Assembly (NCBI RefSeq): GCF_002005405.1
Contig: NZ_CP019728.1
Location: 248,001-312,000, forward strand
From: Jeotgalibaca dankookensis
Lineage (GTDB): Bacteria > Bacillota > Bacilli > Lactobacillales > Aerococcaceae
Direction: 5' to 3'
DNA length: 64,000 bases
Shown: positions 18,314 through 27,906 of the stretch, piece after piece
Layout: every line of letters starts with the position of its first letter
Numbering within the stretch: position 1 is the stretch's first letter
Translations under genes and position numbers: made by a program
The notes under the pieces: generated by a model
Told to the model about the DNA's origin: nothing
The model's input: only the letters and a program-made list of their open reading frames with translations
Databases searched by the model: none

Positions 18314-19405
18314 TTGAAAGTACTCCATTATATTCCTGGTTTTAATACAGGCGGTATCGAAGCAGTTTTTCTAAACTGGTACAAAAACCTTGATGACTCA
18401 GATGTAACTTTTGAACTACTCGTTAGAAGTTATGATCCTCAGTCACCAATGCTAAAGGAATACCTGGCGTTAGGAGGCAAACTACACAGTTTAGATATGC
18501 CATCTTTAAATCCTAAGACACTTGTTACTTTTAGGAAAAAAACAAAAGCTTTTTTCTCTAATTATAAAGACTATGATTTTTTACATGTACACGTAGCGGA
18601 TGATCCCTTTGTAATTTCAAGTGCCAAGGCAGTGGGAATCAAACAAGTAGGGATTCATGCTCATACAATTGGCTACAATGAAACCTATAAGAGTCAAGGT
18701 ATAAAAGGGCTAATACGCGATTATAATATTAAACAGGCATCTCACTACTTTGCTTGTTCCAACCAAGCAGCTAAATGGATGTTTAAAGGTCAATTAGACA
18801 AGGTGCAAATTATTCACAATGGTATTGATGCTCATGCTTATCAATTTGATGCGCAAAGACGCCAATTGTATCGTGAAGAATTAAAGTTAGGCGATTCTCT
18901 TACATTAGTGCATGTGGGACGTTTTTCTGAAGTGAAGAATCATGCCTTCATGCTTGATTTAGCAGCAAAACTCGTAGAAGTAGAACCCAGTTTTACTTTA
19001 CTCTTTGTAGGGGACGGCCCTTTGTTGGAAGATATAAAGGTGAAGAACCACTTAGCTAATGTGCAATTTTTAGGAGCTCGTCTTGATATTGCTGATATTT
19101 TGCAAGCAGCTGATGTTTTCCTGTTGCCTTCTAAATTTGAAGGACTCGGAATGGCTGCAATTGAGTCTCAAGCAGCTGGATTGCCAACGTTGGTCTCTGA
19201 TGGTGTTCCTGAAGAAGTTACTATTACGGACTTAGTGGAATTTTTATCTTTAGAAAATAGTTATGAAGTCTGGGTAAATAAAATCATGGCACTCAAAGGG
19301 CAAAAAGAAAGAAGAGACACCTACCAAGAGATTATAGATGCCCATTACGATAGTAAACAGACAACCAAAGATTTACTTGATTATTATAGAAGAGTTGGGA
19401 AGTGA
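18314..19405 (+). CDS. Glycosyltransferase family 4/1 (GT-B fold)
   Basis: 363 aa. The N-terminal VLHYIPGFNTGGIEAVFLNWY is the acceptor-side Gly-rich loop of GT4 enzymes. The C-terminal domain shows VHVGRFSEVKNH, LLFVGDGPL, and FLLPSKFEGLGMAAIESQAAGLP, whose E-x7-E pair is the nucleotide-diphosphate binding site. It resembles capsule glycosyltransferases of the EpsF type. I use TTG 18314, 7 bases after AAGGAG. The ATG at 18308 is almost touching that site, and the earlier GTG at 18266 lies upstream of the promoter. Confidence 0.88.
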   Translation: MKVLHYIPGFNTGGIEAVFLNWYKNLDDSDVTFELLVRSYDPQSPMLKEYLALGGKLHSLDMPSLNPKTLVTFRKKTKAFFSNYKDYDFLHVHVADDPFVISSAKAVGIKQVGIHAHTIGYNETYKSQGIKGLIRDYNIKQASHYFACSNQAAKWMFKGQLDKVQIIHNGIDAHAYQFDAQRRQLYREELKLGDSLTLVHVGRFSEVKNHAFMLDLAAKLVEVEPSFTLLFVGDGPLLEDIKVKNHLANVQFLGARLDIADILQAADVFLLPSKFEGLGMAAIESQAAGLPTLVSDGVPEEVTITDLVEFLSLENSYEVWVNKIMALKGQKERRDTYQEIIDAHYDSKQTTKDLLDYYRRVGK

Positions 19406-19409
19406 TTGT

Positions 19410-20186
19410 TTGCGTTTAGAAGTACTTGTTGCAACTATGAATCAAGAAGACACACAGTTAATCGAGCGAATGAACTTACAGTCGGATGCAATTATTATCA
19501 ACCAAACCAATCATCATGACTTTCAGGTTGTTCAAAAGAACCGACATACTTATAAAATTTACTCTTTTGCGGAAAGAGGGGTGGGTTTAAGTAGAAACAC
19601 TGCTTTAATGCGAACCCAGGCAGATTTTGCACTTATTGCCGATGATGACATGGTTTATGTAGATGGTTATCCTGAATTAGTGAAGCAACAATTTGATGAT
19701 TATCCGGACGCTGACTTAATTATTTTTAATCTAGAAGAAGTTGATTCTTGGCGTTTTATCACTAAAGAAGCTTTTACGGTAAACAAGTTTAATTATATGC
19801 GCTTCGGTGCAGCTCGAATTGCCCTACGACCTAATCGAATTAAAGAAAAAGGGATTTGTTTTCATCTCTTATTTGGCGGTGGAACACCCCATAGTAATGG
19901 AGAAGATACAATATTTTTAAAAGACTGTTTGGATAAAGGCCTTAAGATTGTAGCTGTGCCGGTTACACTAGCGCAATTAACTGAAGTAAGAGAATCAACT
20001 TGGTTTAGTGGTTACACTGAGAAATATTATCGGGACCGAGGTGCTTTATTTAAAGCATTATCGCCAAAACTTTACCCATTTCTGATCTTGCAATTTATAA
20101 TACGCAAGTATAAAAAAGATCAAGGGATGCCATCACGGAAACAGCAACTCCACTATATGTTATCCGGTGCGAAGGAGGACGTATGA
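19410..20186 (+). CDS. GT-A type glycosyltransferase
   Basis: 258 aa. It starts LRLEVLVATMNQED, followed by INQTNHHDF, a SFAERGVGLSRNTALMRT helix and the metal-binding segment LIADDDMVYVDGYPELV. This is a recurrent capsule/exopolysaccharide GT-A type. TTG 19410 is chosen because GGGAAG lies 7 bases upstream and the conserved block starts there. The in-frame ATG at 19338 would overlap the previous gene by 68 bases. The stop overlaps the next start by 4 bases (ATGA), giving translational coupling. Donor sugar unknown. Confidence 0.85.
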   Translation: MRLEVLVATMNQEDTQLIERMNLQSDAIIINQTNHHDFQVVQKNRHTYKIYSFAERGVGLSRNTALMRTQADFALIADDDMVYVDGYPELVKQQFDDYPDADLIIFNLEEVDSWRFITKEAFTVNKFNYMRFGAARIALRPNRIKEKGICFHLLFGGGTPHSNGEDTIFLKDCLDKGLKIVAVPVTLAQLTEVRESTWFSGYTEKYYRDRGALFKALSPKLYPFLILQFIIRKYKKDQGMPSRKQQLHYMLSGAKEDV

Positions 20187-21490
20187 AGAAATTAATTGCA
20201 GGAATGGTTTTTTCAGTTTTCTTGGGAACACAAATATTAGCTTTTAATGTCGGAATCAAGTTATCCATTTATCGTATTTTATTTTTAATAGTCGTATCAC
20301 TCTTTTTAATGATGGTTGCTAATAACGATGCGCGTTTGCGTTTCTATCCGAATAAGCTATCCCATTCCATTTCTCTGTTTTATGGTGTCTGGTTTTTATA
20401 CTCGCTTTTGTCACTAATTTGGGTCGAAAATATTGCGGGTTGGGCCAAAGCAAACGTTTTTATAGGCATTGGTGTCGTTTCAATTTTCTTTATTCAACTT
20501 TTTATGAATAGAAAACGTGACATCCTAACACTCATTAAAGCTATTGTTCTAGGGACAAGTCTGCATATTGCCATTGGACTTGTAGAATTGTTGACGGGAA
20601 AATACGCATGGGCGAGTGAGCATTTTATGACTAAATATCGACCTGCTTCGCGTCATTTCTTTACACGGCTGCCAATTTCTATTTATCCGAATGAAAATGA
20701 TTATGCAACAGTCTTATTAATGGGTTCTTTCTTTATTTTAATGCTACTTAATAATGCAAAAACATTTTATTGGAAAGTTATTTATGGAGTTCTCTGGCTT
20801 TTGTCCATCTTTTTGATCAATCAAACTGACTCTAGAGCTAACGTGGTAGCGTTAGTTATTGGATTCTTGGCGATGTTACTTGCATATATTCTACCTTTAA
20901 TTACCAAACGGATGGTTACTTATGTTGGTGTTTTGGGTTTAGGTATAGTTAGTGTCTTACTCATTGTGAGCTCCACAGTAAGAAGTCAACTAGATTTTGT
21001 ACGTGATCTATTCTCGACTAGTACAGAATTTGGAGGAACCTCTAATGAAATTCGTGTTAACCTCATTCGAAATGGTTTCAGGTTCCTAAAAGAATCTTTT
21101 GGTTTTGGGGTAGGCGCAGGGAATATTGAGTACTTAATGAAGCACGAACCACCTTACCAAACTGGCGGGATTAGTAACATGCATAACTGGTGGATGGAAA
21201 TTTTGACAAGCTATGGCATTTTTGTATTTGCGGCATATTTATTTATATATGTGTCCCTTATTTTGAAAGCTTATAGTTATTACAAAACGAGCCGAGAACG
21301 TTTTGTTCGTCAAACTTCACTGCTTATTATTGGCTACTTAGCAGCTTTTATTTTATCCTCAATATCATCAGCAAATAATATTATTAATGAGTGGCAATGG
21401 CTCATCTTTGGATTCATTATTGCTTTTTATTCTTATTGTGAACAAAGAGAAATAAATGTGAAACCCCAAGTGAAAAACTTGGAGTATTAG
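20183..21490 (+). CDS. Second Wzy-type polysaccharide polymerase (O-antigen ligase domain)
   Basis: 435 aa with about ten to twelve membrane helices. The external loop contains RLPISIYPNENDYATVLLMG and a later FGVGAGNIEYL...GISNMHNWWMEILTSYG segment. NEND and HNWWME are typical of Wzy/WaaL-like proteins (PF04932) in exopolysaccharide loci. It would polymerise the locus B repeat unit. It is coupled by ATGA overlap to the upstream glycosyltransferase and followed 9 bases later by the Wzz-like gene. There is little resemblance to the Wzy at 2.6 kb beyond general topology. Confidence 0.85.
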   Translation: MKKLIAGMVFSVFLGTQILAFNVGIKLSIYRILFLIVVSLFLMMVANNDARLRFYPNKLSHSISLFYGVWFLYSLLSLIWVENIAGWAKANVFIGIGVVSIFFIQLFMNRKRDILTLIKAIVLGTSLHIAIGLVELLTGKYAWASEHFMTKYRPASRHFFTRLPISIYPNENDYATVLLMGSFFILMLLNNAKTFYWKVIYGVLWLLSIFLINQTDSRANVVALVIGFLAMLLAYILPLITKRMVTYVGVLGLGIVSVLLIVSSTVRSQLDFVRDLFSTSTEFGGTSNEIRVNLIRNGFRFLKESFGFGVGAGNIEYLMKHEPPYQTGGISNMHNWWMEILTSYGIFVFAAYLFIYVSLILKAYSYYKTSRERFVRQTSLLIIGYLAAFILSSISSANNIINEWQWLIFGFIIAFYSYCEQREINVKPQVKNLEY

Positions 21491-21499
21491 GAGGAAGTT

Positions 21500-22531
21500 A
21501 TGGATAGTCATACTTTATTAAGTGAATTAAAACGGTTGGTAAAAAATAATAAAAAACGAATGTCTATTTTATTTATTATTTTTACCCTGGTACTCTTATT
21601 CTTGCAAATGTTGCCAGTTATTTTAACCAATTTTGGGACCGATGGCGACGCATCAAACAAAACTGCTCAAGAAAACAAAGAAAACCCAGCTATTTTTGAG
21701 GTTTATATTGAATACGATTCGGGTAGTACCTTTACTAATACTCTCTTACTAGAACAAGCGATGAAGAGTGCTGAAAATATTACAGAGGTAGAAGCAATCA
21801 CTGGAGTCGACATTTCATCACAGCTGGAGCAGGAAGAAGAAATGAAATATCCTAAGACAGCCCGGGATCGAGGTGTCCTAGGAGCAGCTCGAGACGATGC
21901 TTCTAATATATGGGCATTTAATGCAAGAATTGGAACTGAAAAAGAAAATTTAGCGGCGATGACTTATTTTTATGATTTAGTCATGAATGATGGGATTCCG
22001 CTTTTAGATAATAAACACACTTATTCCATGTCACAACCGCGTATTTTGACGGATGAAGAGTTATTATCACCAAACAGCCAAATCGAACAAGATACTAGTG
22101 GGGAATTTTCGCTTAAGGGCTTGGTAATGGCATTGGTCATTTCAATTTTTGGAGCAACTGTCCTTGCTGCTCTTTATATCTTAGTTAAAAGTTTTATAGG
22201 AGATAAAATTGCTTATGCGTTCAACTATAGTTGGGGTGAACAAGATGTATTCATACTAGCCTCTGAACAAGAAGCAAATGAACTGAAAATTATTAGTCAG
22301 CTTCCACAGGGGACGCAGAAAATTTATTTAGCTCAAGAACCAGATAAGCTAAGATTAAATGCGGATTTAATAATTCAAACGTCACTCGTTCAGACCTCCG
22401 TACAAGCACCGGTTGATGAAGTAATTGTCTATATTCAACCAGGAATAACTGATAAGAACTGGTACAATCAGCAACGCGAACTACTAAAAGCTTATCAACA
22501 ACCACTTAAAATCATACAAGTAAATCAGTAA
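21500..22531 (+). CDS. Wzz-like two-TM protein with non-catalytic cytoplasmic C-terminal domain
   Basis: 343 aa. TM1 lies at about residues 22-44, a soluble outside domain of about 160 residues follows, then TM2 at about 208-231 and a cytoplasmic domain of about 110 residues. That domain runs VFILASEQEANELKII...IIQTSLVQTSV...VIVYIQPGI. The plan resembles a chain-length regulator fused to a kinase-like fold, but no Walker A, Walker B or tyrosine cluster is present, so it is not an active BY-kinase. It sits directly after a Wzy gene. Its role as co-polymerase for locus B is inferred from topology and position only. Confidence 0.6.
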   Translation: MDSHTLLSELKRLVKNNKKRMSILFIIFTLVLLFLQMLPVILTNFGTDGDASNKTAQENKENPAIFEVYIEYDSGSTFTNTLLLEQAMKSAENITEVEAITGVDISSQLEQEEEMKYPKTARDRGVLGAARDDASNIWAFNARIGTEKENLAAMTYFYDLVMNDGIPLLDNKHTYSMSQPRILTDEELLSPNSQIEQDTSGEFSLKGLVMALVISIFGATVLAALYILVKSFIGDKIAYAFNYSWGEQDVFILASEQEANELKIISQLPQGTQKIYLAQEPDKLRLNADLIIQTSLVQTSVQAPVDEVIVYIQPGITDKNWYNQQRELLKAYQQPLKIIQVNQ

Positions 22532-22579
22532 CTCTTTTGAAGCTACTGTCAATGAAAAAGGTAGAAAGTCGAGGAGAAC

Positions 22580-23566
22580 ATGGAGAATTTAGTTTCAATC
22601 ATTATTCCCGTTTACAATGCTGAAGCCTATTTAGCTGAGAATATTGATTCTGTTTTAAATCAAGCTTATGAGAGCTTTGAACTCATTTTAGTAGATGACG
22701 GCTCCACTGATAAGTCTGCCCAAATTATGCAAAATTACTCTGAACGTGAGCCTCGAGTAGTAGCACTTTACCAGGAAAATAGTGGCGCACCAACTGCCAG
22801 GAATTATGGCTTATCAGTAGCAAAAGGGGAGTATATCCAATTTATTGATTCAGATGATTTTATGGCTAAACAAGCATTAAATAGAATGGTTACTGCTTTA
22901 GAGGAAACTGGTGCGGATTTAGTAGTAGGTGCTTATGATACAGTTGATGATAAAGGTAATTTTATTAAATCAGTCCCACATCCAATTGAAAGTGGGTTCT
23001 ATATTGTTCAAGAGAATCGAGAAGATTTTTCTTTGATTCCACCTATGCCAGGTAATAAATTGTTTCGGGCAAGTGTTATTCGTAACAACCATTTAAACTT
23101 CCAACCGTCACTCAAACAAGCGCAAGATTTAAATTTTTATTTGAAGTTTTTACTTTTTGCAAAAACGGTTATTGTCATGGATGAGGTCGTTTATCATTAC
23201 CGGGTACGAACTGGTAGCATTAGTCACACATATTCTTTAGTTATTTTGGAAGTAATTAGAAGTATTAATGACGCGGCTGACTTTTATAGCGCTCATGGTA
23301 TGATTAATAAAGAGTTATTTATGAATATCAAATTCCATCACTATACTTTCCAGATTCAAAAAACACCACAAATAAAAAACCGTGCTGACCGAGAAGAAGC
23401 GATTGAAGCCTTTAAAAAGGAATTTGCTGATATCAATCGCGTGCAACTTCTGCCTCGCTATCAAGGGAAGCTGTATTGGATGAATCGATTGAAATTATTG
23501 GCCAGTCCTTTATTTATAAGTGATTTCTACGCTAATTATCAACGTAAAAAAGCAAAAAATAAGTAA
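22580..23566 (+). CDS. Glycosyltransferase family 2
   Basis: 328 aa. GT-A signature: [30 protein letters not shown] (about residues 36-46), [11 protein letters not shown], and FIDSDDFM with the metal-binding DxD-like pair (about 91-98). The C-terminal part is basic and helical (RKKAKNK ending), suggesting peripheral membrane contact. It starts at ATG after GAGGAGAA. It probably adds one sugar in locus B repeat assembly; substrate not readable. Confidence 0.9.
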   Translation: MENLVSIIIPVYNAEAYLAENIDSVLNQAYESFELILVDDGSTDKSAQIMQNYSEREPRVVALYQENSGAPTARNYGLSVAKGEYIQFIDSDDFMAKQALNRMVTALEETGADLVVGAYDTVDDKGNFIKSVPHPIESGFYIVQENREDFSLIPPMPGNKLFRASVIRNNHLNFQPSLKQAQDLNFYLKFLLFAKTVIVMDEVVYHYRVRTGSISHTYSLVILEVIRSINDAADFYSAHGMINKELFMNIKFHHYTFQIQKTPQIKNRADREEAIEAFKKEFADINRVQLLPRYQGKLYWMNRLKLLASPLFISDFYANYQRKKAKNK

Positions 23567-23583
23567 CAGAAGGAGCGACAAAC

Positions 23584-24456
23584 ATGAAAGGTATTATTTT
23601 AGCAGGGGGAAGTGGAACGCGTTTATATCCCTTAACAAAGGCTGTTTCAAAACAATTGATGCCCATCTATGATAAGCCGATGATTTATTATCCGATGTCC
23701 ATTTTGATGTTGGCAGGCATTAAGGATATCTTGATTATTTCAACGCCGACGGATACGCCCCGTTTTGAACAATTATTTGGCGATGGCTCTGAACTCGGTT
23801 TAAATATTGAATACAAAGTCCAAGCATCACCCGATGGCTTGGCACAAGCCTTTATTATCGGAGAAGAATTTATCGGAGACGACCCGGTTTGTTTGATACT
23901 GGGTGATAATATTTTTTATGGATCCGGTCTTTCTAAGATGGTCCAACGCGCAGCCAGTAAAGAAAGTGGCGCAACGGTTTTTGGCTACCACGTCAATGAT
24001 CCGTACCGCTTTGGTGTGGTGGAATTTGATGCCAATAAAAAAGCTGTATCCATTATTGAAAAGCCGGAAGAACCTAAAAGCAACTATGCCGTTACCGGTT
24101 TATACTTCTACGATAACGACGTGATTGAGATTGCTAAAGCCATTCAACCCTCCGAACGTGGGGAACTCGAAATTACGGATATCAACCAAGCCTATTTAGA
24201 CCGCGGAAAACTCGATGTGGAGATTATGGGACGCGGCTTTGCTTGGCTCGATACCGGCACACATGAATCACTTCTAGAAGCCGGCATGTTTATTGAAACC
24301 ATCGAAAAACGTCAAAATTTCAAGGTGGCTTGCTTAGAAGAGATTGCCTACCGGATGGGATATATTAATCGTCACCAGCTTATTGAACTGGCGCAACCTT
24401 TGAAGAAAAATGCCTACGGTCAGTATCTCTTGCGTCTGGCTGAAACAGAAAAATAA
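23584..24456 (+). CDS. rmlA: Glucose-1-phosphate thymidylyltransferase
   Basis: 290 aa, standard RmlA length. The start [25 protein letters not shown] contains the GGxGTRLxP nucleotidyl loop; LGDNIFYG holds the metal-binding Asp, with [19 protein letters not shown] and [12 protein letters not shown] downstream. It makes dTDP-glucose, the first step to dTDP-L-rhamnose. The codon choice here and in the next three genes is clearly more GC-rich than in neighbours, pointing to a separately acquired or more conserved module. Stop is 12 bases from rmlC. Confidence 0.97.
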   Translation: MKGIILAGGSGTRLYPLTKAVSKQLMPIYDKPMIYYPMSILMLAGIKDILIISTPTDTPRFEQLFGDGSELGLNIEYKVQASPDGLAQAFIIGEEFIGDDPVCLILGDNIFYGSGLSKMVQRAASKESGATVFGYHVNDPYRFGVVEFDANKKAVSIIEKPEEPKSNYAVTGLYFYDNDVIEIAKAIQPSERGELEITDINQAYLDRGKLDVEIMGRGFAWLDTGTHESLLEAGMFIETIEKRQNFKVACLEEIAYRMGYINRHQLIELAQPLKKNAYGQYLLRLAETEK

Positions 24457-24468
24457 GGAGAATCTAGA

Positions 24469-25041
24469 ATGAAGGTATTCGATACACACTTACAAGACGT
24501 TAAAATCATTGAACCAGCGGTCTTTGGGGATCATCGTGGTTTCTTTACAGAGAGTTATACGAAAGAAAAATATGAGGCAGCGGGAATTCACCATGATTTT
24601 ATTCAAGATAACCACTCCCTTTCCGTTGAACCTGGTGTCTTACGTGGCATGCATTTCCAGACACCAGATAAAGCCCAGACGAAACTCATTCGTGCCACAA
24701 CCGGCGTGATTTATGATGTTTTAGTGGATATCCGTGTTGGCTCCCCGACTTATGGCAAGTGGGAAGGTCATATTTTGAGTGAATATAACCACCGCCAACT
24801 TTTAGTTCCTAAGGGCTTTGCCCATGGGTTTATGACCTTGACACCCAACTGTAACGTGCAATACAAGGTGGATGCCTATTACTCCAAAGAACACGATGGC
24901 GGTATTGCCTTTGATGACCCGGCGATTGGCATCACCTGGCCCATGCCGATTGAAAAAGCCATTCTATCGGAAAAAGACACGCAGCATCCAACTTTAGCAA
25001 ACTTTGATAATCCATTTGTATGGGAGGAAACCAATTCATGA
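24469..25041 (+). CDS. rmlC: dTDP-4-dehydrorhamnose 3,5-epimerase
   Basis: 190 aa. The jelly-roll epimerase shows DHRGFFTESYTKEKYEAAGI, the QDNHSLS block, VLRGMHFQ with the catalytic His (about residue 63), and YKVDAYYSKEHDGGIAFDDP near the C-terminus. It inverts C3 and C5 of dTDP-4-keto-6-deoxyglucose in rhamnose synthesis. The stop overlaps the rmlB start by 4 bases, so translation is coupled. Gene order rmlA-C-B-D is common in Lactobacillales. Confidence 0.97.
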   Translation: MKVFDTHLQDVKIIEPAVFGDHRGFFTESYTKEKYEAAGIHHDFIQDNHSLSVEPGVLRGMHFQTPDKAQTKLIRATTGVIYDVLVDIRVGSPTYGKWEGHILSEYNHRQLLVPKGFAHGFMTLTPNCNVQYKVDAYYSKEHDGGIAFDDPAIGITWPMPIEKAILSEKDTQHPTLANFDNPFVWEETNS

Positions 25042-26030
25042 ACTTACTTGTAACCGGTGGCGCTGGCTTTATTGGCAGTAATTACGTCCACTACCTATTA
25101 GAAAACCATCCCGATGACTTTGTGGTCAACTTAGATTTACTCACTTATGCTGGGAACTTACCAAACTTAGCCGATATCGAAGGCAATCCTAACCAGCTCT
25201 TTGTACAAGGAGATATTCAAAATACCGAACTGGTGCGTCATTTAATTAAAACCTATGACATCACGCATATTGTGAACTTTGCGGCAGAGTCGCATGTCGA
25301 TCGCAGCATTATAAACCCAGAAGTGTTTGTGGAAACCAACGTTTTGGGAACTTTGAACCTGTTGAATGTCGCAAAAGAACTCGACATTGAAAAGTTCTTA
25401 CAAGTGTCAACCGATGAAGTATACGGTTCGCTCGGAGCAGACGGCTACTTTACCGAAGAGACGCCGCTTGCACCCAACAGCCCTTACTCGGCTTCCAAAG
25501 CCAGTGCCGATATGCTGGTTCATTCCTACTATGAGACCTTTGGAATGAATGTCAATATTACCCGCTGTTCCAATAACTATGGCCCGTATCATTTCCCAGA
25601 GAAATTGATTCCTTTAATGATTACGAATGCCATGGATGGTAAACCACTCCCTATTTATGGCGACGGGTTGAACGTGCGTGATTGGTTACATGTCAAAGAC
25701 CACTGCCAAGCCATTGACTTGGTGCTTCGAAAAGGGAAAAAAGGCGAAGTTTATAATGTTGGGGGCCACAATGAGCGCACCAACAACGAAATTGTTGACA
25801 TCATTGTGGATTACTTGGGTGTCTCACGCGATTTAATCACCTATGTCGATGACCGTTTAGGCCATGATCACCGCTATGCGATTGATCCAACCAAGCTCGA
25901 AACCGAATTAGGCTGGCAGCCGGAATATACCTTTGATACGGGTATTATTGAGACCATTGAATGGTATTTGAACCGTGAAGACTGGTGGCGTCCACTCAAA
26001 GAGCGCGCTGAACTAACAGGAGGAAACTAA
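25038..26030 (+). CDS. rmlB: dTDP-glucose 4,6-dehydratase
   Basis: 330 aa. The NAD motif LLVTGGAGFIGSNYVHYL starts the protein, STDEVYG supplies the catalytic Thr-Asp-Glu set (about residue 120), and YSASKASADML is the YxxxK pair. Later motifs TRCSNNYGPYHFPEKLIPL and GDGLNVRDWLHVKDHC are typical of RmlB. The start is ATG 25038 with GGAGG 10 bases upstream; an earlier ATG at 25020 would delay the Rossmann motif and lacks a site. It makes the 4-keto-6-deoxy intermediate of rhamnose synthesis. Confidence 0.97.
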   Translation: MNLLVTGGAGFIGSNYVHYLLENHPDDFVVNLDLLTYAGNLPNLADIEGNPNQLFVQGDIQNTELVRHLIKTYDITHIVNFAAESHVDRSIINPEVFVETNVLGTLNLLNVAKELDIEKFLQVSTDEVYGSLGADGYFTEETPLAPNSPYSASKASADMLVHSYYETFGMNVNITRCSNNYGPYHFPEKLIPLMITNAMDGKPLPIYGDGLNVRDWLHVKDHCQAIDLVLRKGKKGEVYNVGGHNERTNNEIVDIIVDYLGVSRDLITYVDDRLGHDHRYAIDPTKLETELGWQPEYTFDTGIIETIEWYLNREDWWRPLKERAELTGGN

Positions 26031-26031
26031 G

Positions 26032-26880
26032 ATGTCGCTTTTAATAACCGGTGCAACCGGACAACTGGGAAGTGAATTGGTTCATTTACTAGATGCGAAG
26101 GGAATGGCTTACACCGCAACCGATTCAGATGATATGGATATTACCGACTTACAATCGGTTGCCCGTGTATTTTCCCGGGTGAAACCAACCTTTGTTTTCC
26201 ATTGTGCTGCTTATACGGCAGTCGATGGAGCCGAAGATCAAGGAAAAGCGCTTAACTGGGAAGTCAATGTCACCGGAACCCGCCATGTGGCGGAAGCGTG
26301 CGAGAAAGTCGGTGCCACACTCGTTTACATTAGTACCGATTATGTTTTTGACGGCGAGAGTTTGGATGCATACACGGTTGATGCCCCGGTAAATCCTCAG
26401 AACCAATATGGGAAAGCGAAATTAGCCGGAGAGCGATTAGTGGAAGAGATTTGTTCCAATTATTATATTGTCCGCACCTCGTGGGTTTTTGGTCAGTACG
26501 GGAAAAATTTTGTCTTTACCATGTTGAAACTAGCAGAAACGCATGACCAGCTAACCGTTGTGGCGGACCAAATCGGTCGCCCAACATGGACACGAACTTT
26601 GGCAGAATTCCTCTTGTATCTCTATCAAACGCGTCCGGAAAAAGGTGTGTATCAGTTGTCTAATGATGGGTCGTGTTCTTGGTTTGACTTTGCGCGTGAG
26701 ATCTTAAAAGACAAAGCCGTTGCCGTTGAACCAGTTACTTCGGATCAATATCCGCAAAAAGCTTATCGTCCCAAACATTCGATTATGGATCTATCGAAAG
26801 CGAAGGCAACGGGTTTTGCCATTCCTACTTGGCAAGAAGTCTTGGCGCAATTTCTTAATCAGATTGATGCAAAGGGGTGA
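26032..26880 (+). CDS. rmlD: dTDP-4-dehydrorhamnose reductase
   Basis: 282 aa. NAD(P) motif LLITGATGQLGSELV, then HCAAYTAVDGAE and the catalytic stretch YISTDYVFDG with YGKAKLAGE (YxxxK). It reduces the keto sugar to dTDP-L-rhamnose, closing the rml pathway. The gene starts one base after the rmlB stop, with the ribosome site AGGAGG inside the end of rmlB. Six bases after its stop comes a likely rhamnosyltransferase. Confidence 0.97.
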   Translation: MSLLITGATGQLGSELVHLLDAKGMAYTATDSDDMDITDLQSVARVFSRVKPTFVFHCAAYTAVDGAEDQGKALNWEVNVTGTRHVAEACEKVGATLVYISTDYVFDGESLDAYTVDAPVNPQNQYGKAKLAGERLVEEICSNYYIVRTSWVFGQYGKNFVFTMLKLAETHDQLTVVADQIGRPTWTRTLAEFLLYLYQTRPEKGVYQLSNDGSCSWFDFAREILKDKAVAVEPVTSDQYPQKAYRPKHSIMDLSKAKATGFAIPTWQEVLAQFLNQIDAKG

Positions 26881-26886
26881 GGGTAG

Positions 26887-27813
26887 ATGGAAATTGGCAT
26901 TGTGATTCTCAATTATTTAAATTGGACCGATACGGTAGAATGTATCGATTCTTTAAAAAATCAGACCCACCAATTCTTTCAGGTGGTGGTCGTGGATAAT
27001 GCTTCAAAAAATGAATCTTTCGCTGAATTGACGAGTCGTTATGAAAACAACGAAAAGATTCACTTGTTACAAACAGAAGAAAATTTAGGGTTTGCCAAAG
27101 GAAATAATACTGGGATTATTTATTGTAAGTCAGTTCTTGGTTTAGAAAATATATTGGTCATTAATAATGATGTCATTTTTACCGATGTCAATTACCTCGC
27201 TTTTTTAAGTGAATTTGATTGCGGGGAGGACATTGGTGTTGTAGGCACAAAAATTATTGGATTGGATGGTTTGAATCAAAATCCACACTATTTTAATCCC
27301 ACACATAAGGCGGTCTTACGTGAGTATGCACTCCCTTTGATGCGTAAGTATCATCTAGGCGGTCTGTTAGTATTAGGAAGTAAGATAAAAAATCGTGGCC
27401 GAATAAACACGCCAACCCGGCTACCAGAAACCATCCCTAGTGAAAGACCTTATGTCTTACATGGCTCTGCTATTTTTCTAACTAAAAACTATGTAAAACA
27501 GTTAAATGGTTTGTATCCAGAAACCTTTTTGTACTATGAAGAAGAAATATTAGGGTTAGTTTGTAAGAAAATCGGACTAAAAATGCTTTATACAGATGAA
27601 GTAGAAATTTACCACAAAGAAGACCAGTCTTCCCAGATGAGCTTTCAAAACCTTGAAGGTATTAAGCAAAAATTTGCGCGTAAAAGTGTCAAAATTGGTT
27701 TGCGAGTGAGCCGTATGAATCCGGAAAAAATTACTGCAATAACGAATAAGCAATCTTATAGTTTCATCTTAAAGAAAGACGGTAAAGTAAAAAAATATAC
27801 TTTTCATCATTAG
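26887..27813 (+). CDS. Glycosyltransferase family 2, possible rhamnosyltransferase
   Basis: 308 aa. It shows IGIVILNYLNWTDTVECIDSL, VVVDNASKNES and the block ENLGFAKGNNTGI, then INNDVIF and a C-terminal LHGSAIFLTKNYV...FLYYEEEILGL. The NLGFAxGNN and YYEEE patterns are those of the WbbL-like GT2 subgroup, which often uses dTDP-rhamnose. The position directly behind rmlD supports that donor, but it is an inference. RBS is a GAGGG run. Confidence 0.85.
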   Translation: MEIGIVILNYLNWTDTVECIDSLKNQTHQFFQVVVVDNASKNESFAELTSRYENNEKIHLLQTEENLGFAKGNNTGIIYCKSVLGLENILVINNDVIFTDVNYLAFLSEFDCGEDIGVVGTKIIGLDGLNQNPHYFNPTHKAVLREYALPLMRKYHLGGLLVLGSKIKNRGRINTPTRLPETIPSERPYVLHGSAIFLTKNYVKQLNGLYPETFLYYEEEILGLVCKKIGLKMLYTDEVEIYHKEDQSSQMSFQNLEGIKQKFARKSVKIGLRVSRMNPEKITAITNKQSYSFILKKDGKVKKYTFHH

Positions 27814-27906
27814 ATTTGTAAGTAAGTTTTAACGATTATTTAAGGCCTTTAAAGCGTCCAATATGGTAGAATGCTACTATTGATTAAGTAAAATGAGGTG
27901 AACAGA

